Source: an uncultured Anaeromyxobacter sp.
GTDB lineage: Bacteria > Myxococcota > Myxococcia > Myxococcales > Anaeromyxobacteraceae
Length of the DNA: 54,949 nt
Assembly: GCA_903855945.1 (NCBI GenBank)
Contig: CAIOAK010000118.1
Coordinates: forward strand, 1 to 54,949
Direction of reading: 5' to 3'
Positions 54,701 through 54,949 of this stretch are shown here, one piece after another (positions within the stretch are counted from its first letter, which is position 1; each line of letters begins with the position of its first letter). Made by a program: the position numbers and the translations under genes. Below the pieces are notes generated by a model that did not search any database, was not told the origin of the DNA, and worked only from the letters and a program-made list of their open reading frames with translations.

Positions 54701-54809
54701 GCTGCGGGTCGGCTTCGGACAGGGGCTCGGGCCGCTCCTCGCGCCGGGCCACCCCGCCGATCCCTACGCCGGTACGCAAGTCTACGTGACCCTCGGGGAG
54801 TCGTTCTGA
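51786..54809 (+). CDS. HExxH peptidase / TolB-like propeller / outer-membrane barrel protein
   Basis: This 1007-residue exported protein has a signal peptide (LRKTFALLVAILPALATA). A gluzincin-like domain (about 24-290) has zinc motif SLVAHEYVHVIH (His124, Glu125, His128) and a third-ligand candidate Glu162 in PPWLTEGMAVLHES, as in Peptidase MA-type families. TolB-like propeller repeats (about 300-620) include HPRWSPDGRFVAYW, RISPDGLRIAFEL, EWLPDGRLLFSSDRTGIYDI and AVSPDGRQVAYVSYS. A C-terminal beta-barrel (about 660-1007) ends in YVTLGESF, with terminal Phe as in Omp85/BamA-type proteins. It should be an outer-membrane protease or assembly factor. The GTG is chosen because the signal peptide starts there. 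Confidence 0.87.
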   Translation: MTLLRKTFALLVAILPALATAQYDPSLRWRTIETPHFRVHYYEGEESLAQRTAGALERARELLTPWFPALPTGKTEVVLADDTDEANGVATVFPYDAIHLVATPPDSLSELNDYADWLFSLVAHEYVHVIHMNVRGGVPAVIDDIVGKVLLPNAMVPPWLTEGMAVLHESGQGHGRNSSALFDMYARAMVLQGGLYPLPEVSNQPLDWPLGNMWYLLGGRFLSFLQERTGDEGLSRFMAAQGRYVWPFAIGVVAEDTLGGQDFRKLWGEFGEALRLRYEAQLAEVRQGPVTSPDWITRRGARVLHPRWSPDGRFVAYWDRGLDGLQGIRRATPAGEDLGLAAEIPANGTFALLSPTEAVVAVEDYYRYYWLWSDLWRVDLDSGRRIRMTVGERATDPDVLPSGAFVAYVARIAPGEMALKRLWLDGGTTETLFHLPGAQIYLPRISPDGLRIAFELQEGARRDIAVWQDGRVARVTNDDALDTSPEWLPDGRLLFSSDRTGIYDIYRFEPGAGGWRGTVPAPSAALLPPGDALLSLVPPVKAPDGGPPSSPPAGRPGAPTLVIPGEVRRVTRSEMGAMQPAVSPDGRQVAYVSYSRAGYDLARLELPADPLPPAPASAPRPGAIPYDASPGIPSEPYDPLPMLVPRYWLPVFGWDAAGFTLGALSSASDVVGLHSWAAELRWSFGSSSPVYDAAYVGEWIRTPLLLGSGRWIGWAPGVDGVREEVWTPLRASLLVPIRELYHHLSASVGWSGTFYRVLSPPPGPLPLRDGFRSMVAGSLAYDDTRQYVNSISRVSGFQAGVAAGVTSPVLGSDYDYAWGEATWNGYLRFSERSQWVLALHLAAGVSDGTFGGQYPFTLGGIPSPDVASLLLSALGFASTGSQPNQLRGYASGIFQGSNLLSGTFELRFPIAAPQWGWSTWPIFLRRISGAVFLDAGNAWVPTAGIPWYDRVRFGTGAEVDLEIVLGFYLPVLLRVGFGQGLGPLLAPGHPADPYAGTQVYVTLGESF

Positions 54810-54822
54810 GGCGCGCCAGCGC

Positions 54823-54851
54823 TTGCGGGGGCGCTCCGGCGATGCTAGAAC
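54823..54851 (+). promoter_or_regulatory. tRNA-Thr promoter
   Basis: TTGCGG (54823-54828), 17-base spacer, extended -10 TGCTAGAAC (TAGAAC at 54846-54851), about 19 bases before the mature tRNA 5' end. Confidence 0.55.
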
Positions 54852-54870
54852 GCGCTGCATTTCCCGCCTT

Positions 54871-54946
<76 letters not shown>

Positions 54947-54949
54947 GAA

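Overview
The window is about 55 kb of very GC-rich (roughly 70% by eye), gene-dense bacterial chromosome. No gene-free stretch exceeds about 150 bases, and I see no insertion sequence, prophage or CRISPR array. Several features point to a Myxococcota-type (former deltaproteobacterial) organism: a LexA operator resembling the published Myxococcus motif, a PEGA-tailed membrane Ser/Thr kinase beside an FHA-GAF-sigma54 activator, a PpcA-type triheme cytochrome c7, and GTG/TTG starts with four-base stop/start overlaps. The PpcA homologue behind an FNR-like box suggests a facultative anaerobe, perhaps near Anaeromyxobacter or Vulgatibacter; the exact genus is inference.

Layout. 1-192 holds the 5' end of rtcA (minus strand). 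271-3829 (plus) holds an ECF sigma factor, its zinc anti-sigma factor, an unusual STN plus polymer-forming-repeat membrane protein, and a lipoprotein. 3837-16439 is a continuous minus-strand run: amidase, glnD, tsaC, xerD, M50 protease, trpS (iron-sulfur type), scpA, scpB, rluB-like gene and HEAT-repeat lipoprotein, mostly translationally coupled. 16520-17588 (plus) holds elbB and the cytochrome. mutS (minus) and ubiB (plus) are divergent. Next come a membrane protein, lexA, a phosphoesterase followed by a coiled-coil/RelE-fold fusion protein, and lon.

28605-33649 (plus) looks like one signalling operon: membrane Ser/Thr kinase, TPR/membrane protein, FHA-GAF-sigma54 activator, lipoprotein. 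mutL (with a small membrane protein behind it) and a PlsC-like acyltransferase are divergent; a fatty-acid desaturase converges on the acyltransferase. 38448-51733 is a long minus-strand block: CDF transporter, rsmD, coaD, aminotransferase, carB, greA, recG, zinc-ribbon protein, thrC, small membrane protein, tmk, cinA-like gene. The window ends with a 1007-residue HExxH peptidase / beta-propeller / outer-membrane-barrel protein (plus) and tRNA-Thr(CGT).

Two patterns cut across the genes. First, many promoters fit TTGNCG-N16-18-TAGNAT/TACGAA, and in at least six the -10 lies 6-7 bases from the start codon with no Shine-Dalgarno. This predicts leaderless mRNAs, including two divergent leaderless pairs (mutS/ubiB and mutL/plsC-like). 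Second, translational coupling through ATGA/GTGA/TTGA overlaps is pervasive. The best candidates for something undescribed are the coiled-coil/RelE-fold protein, the ECF-linked STN/polymer-repeat membrane protein, the kinase-FHA-activator operon, and the peptidase-propeller-barrel protein.
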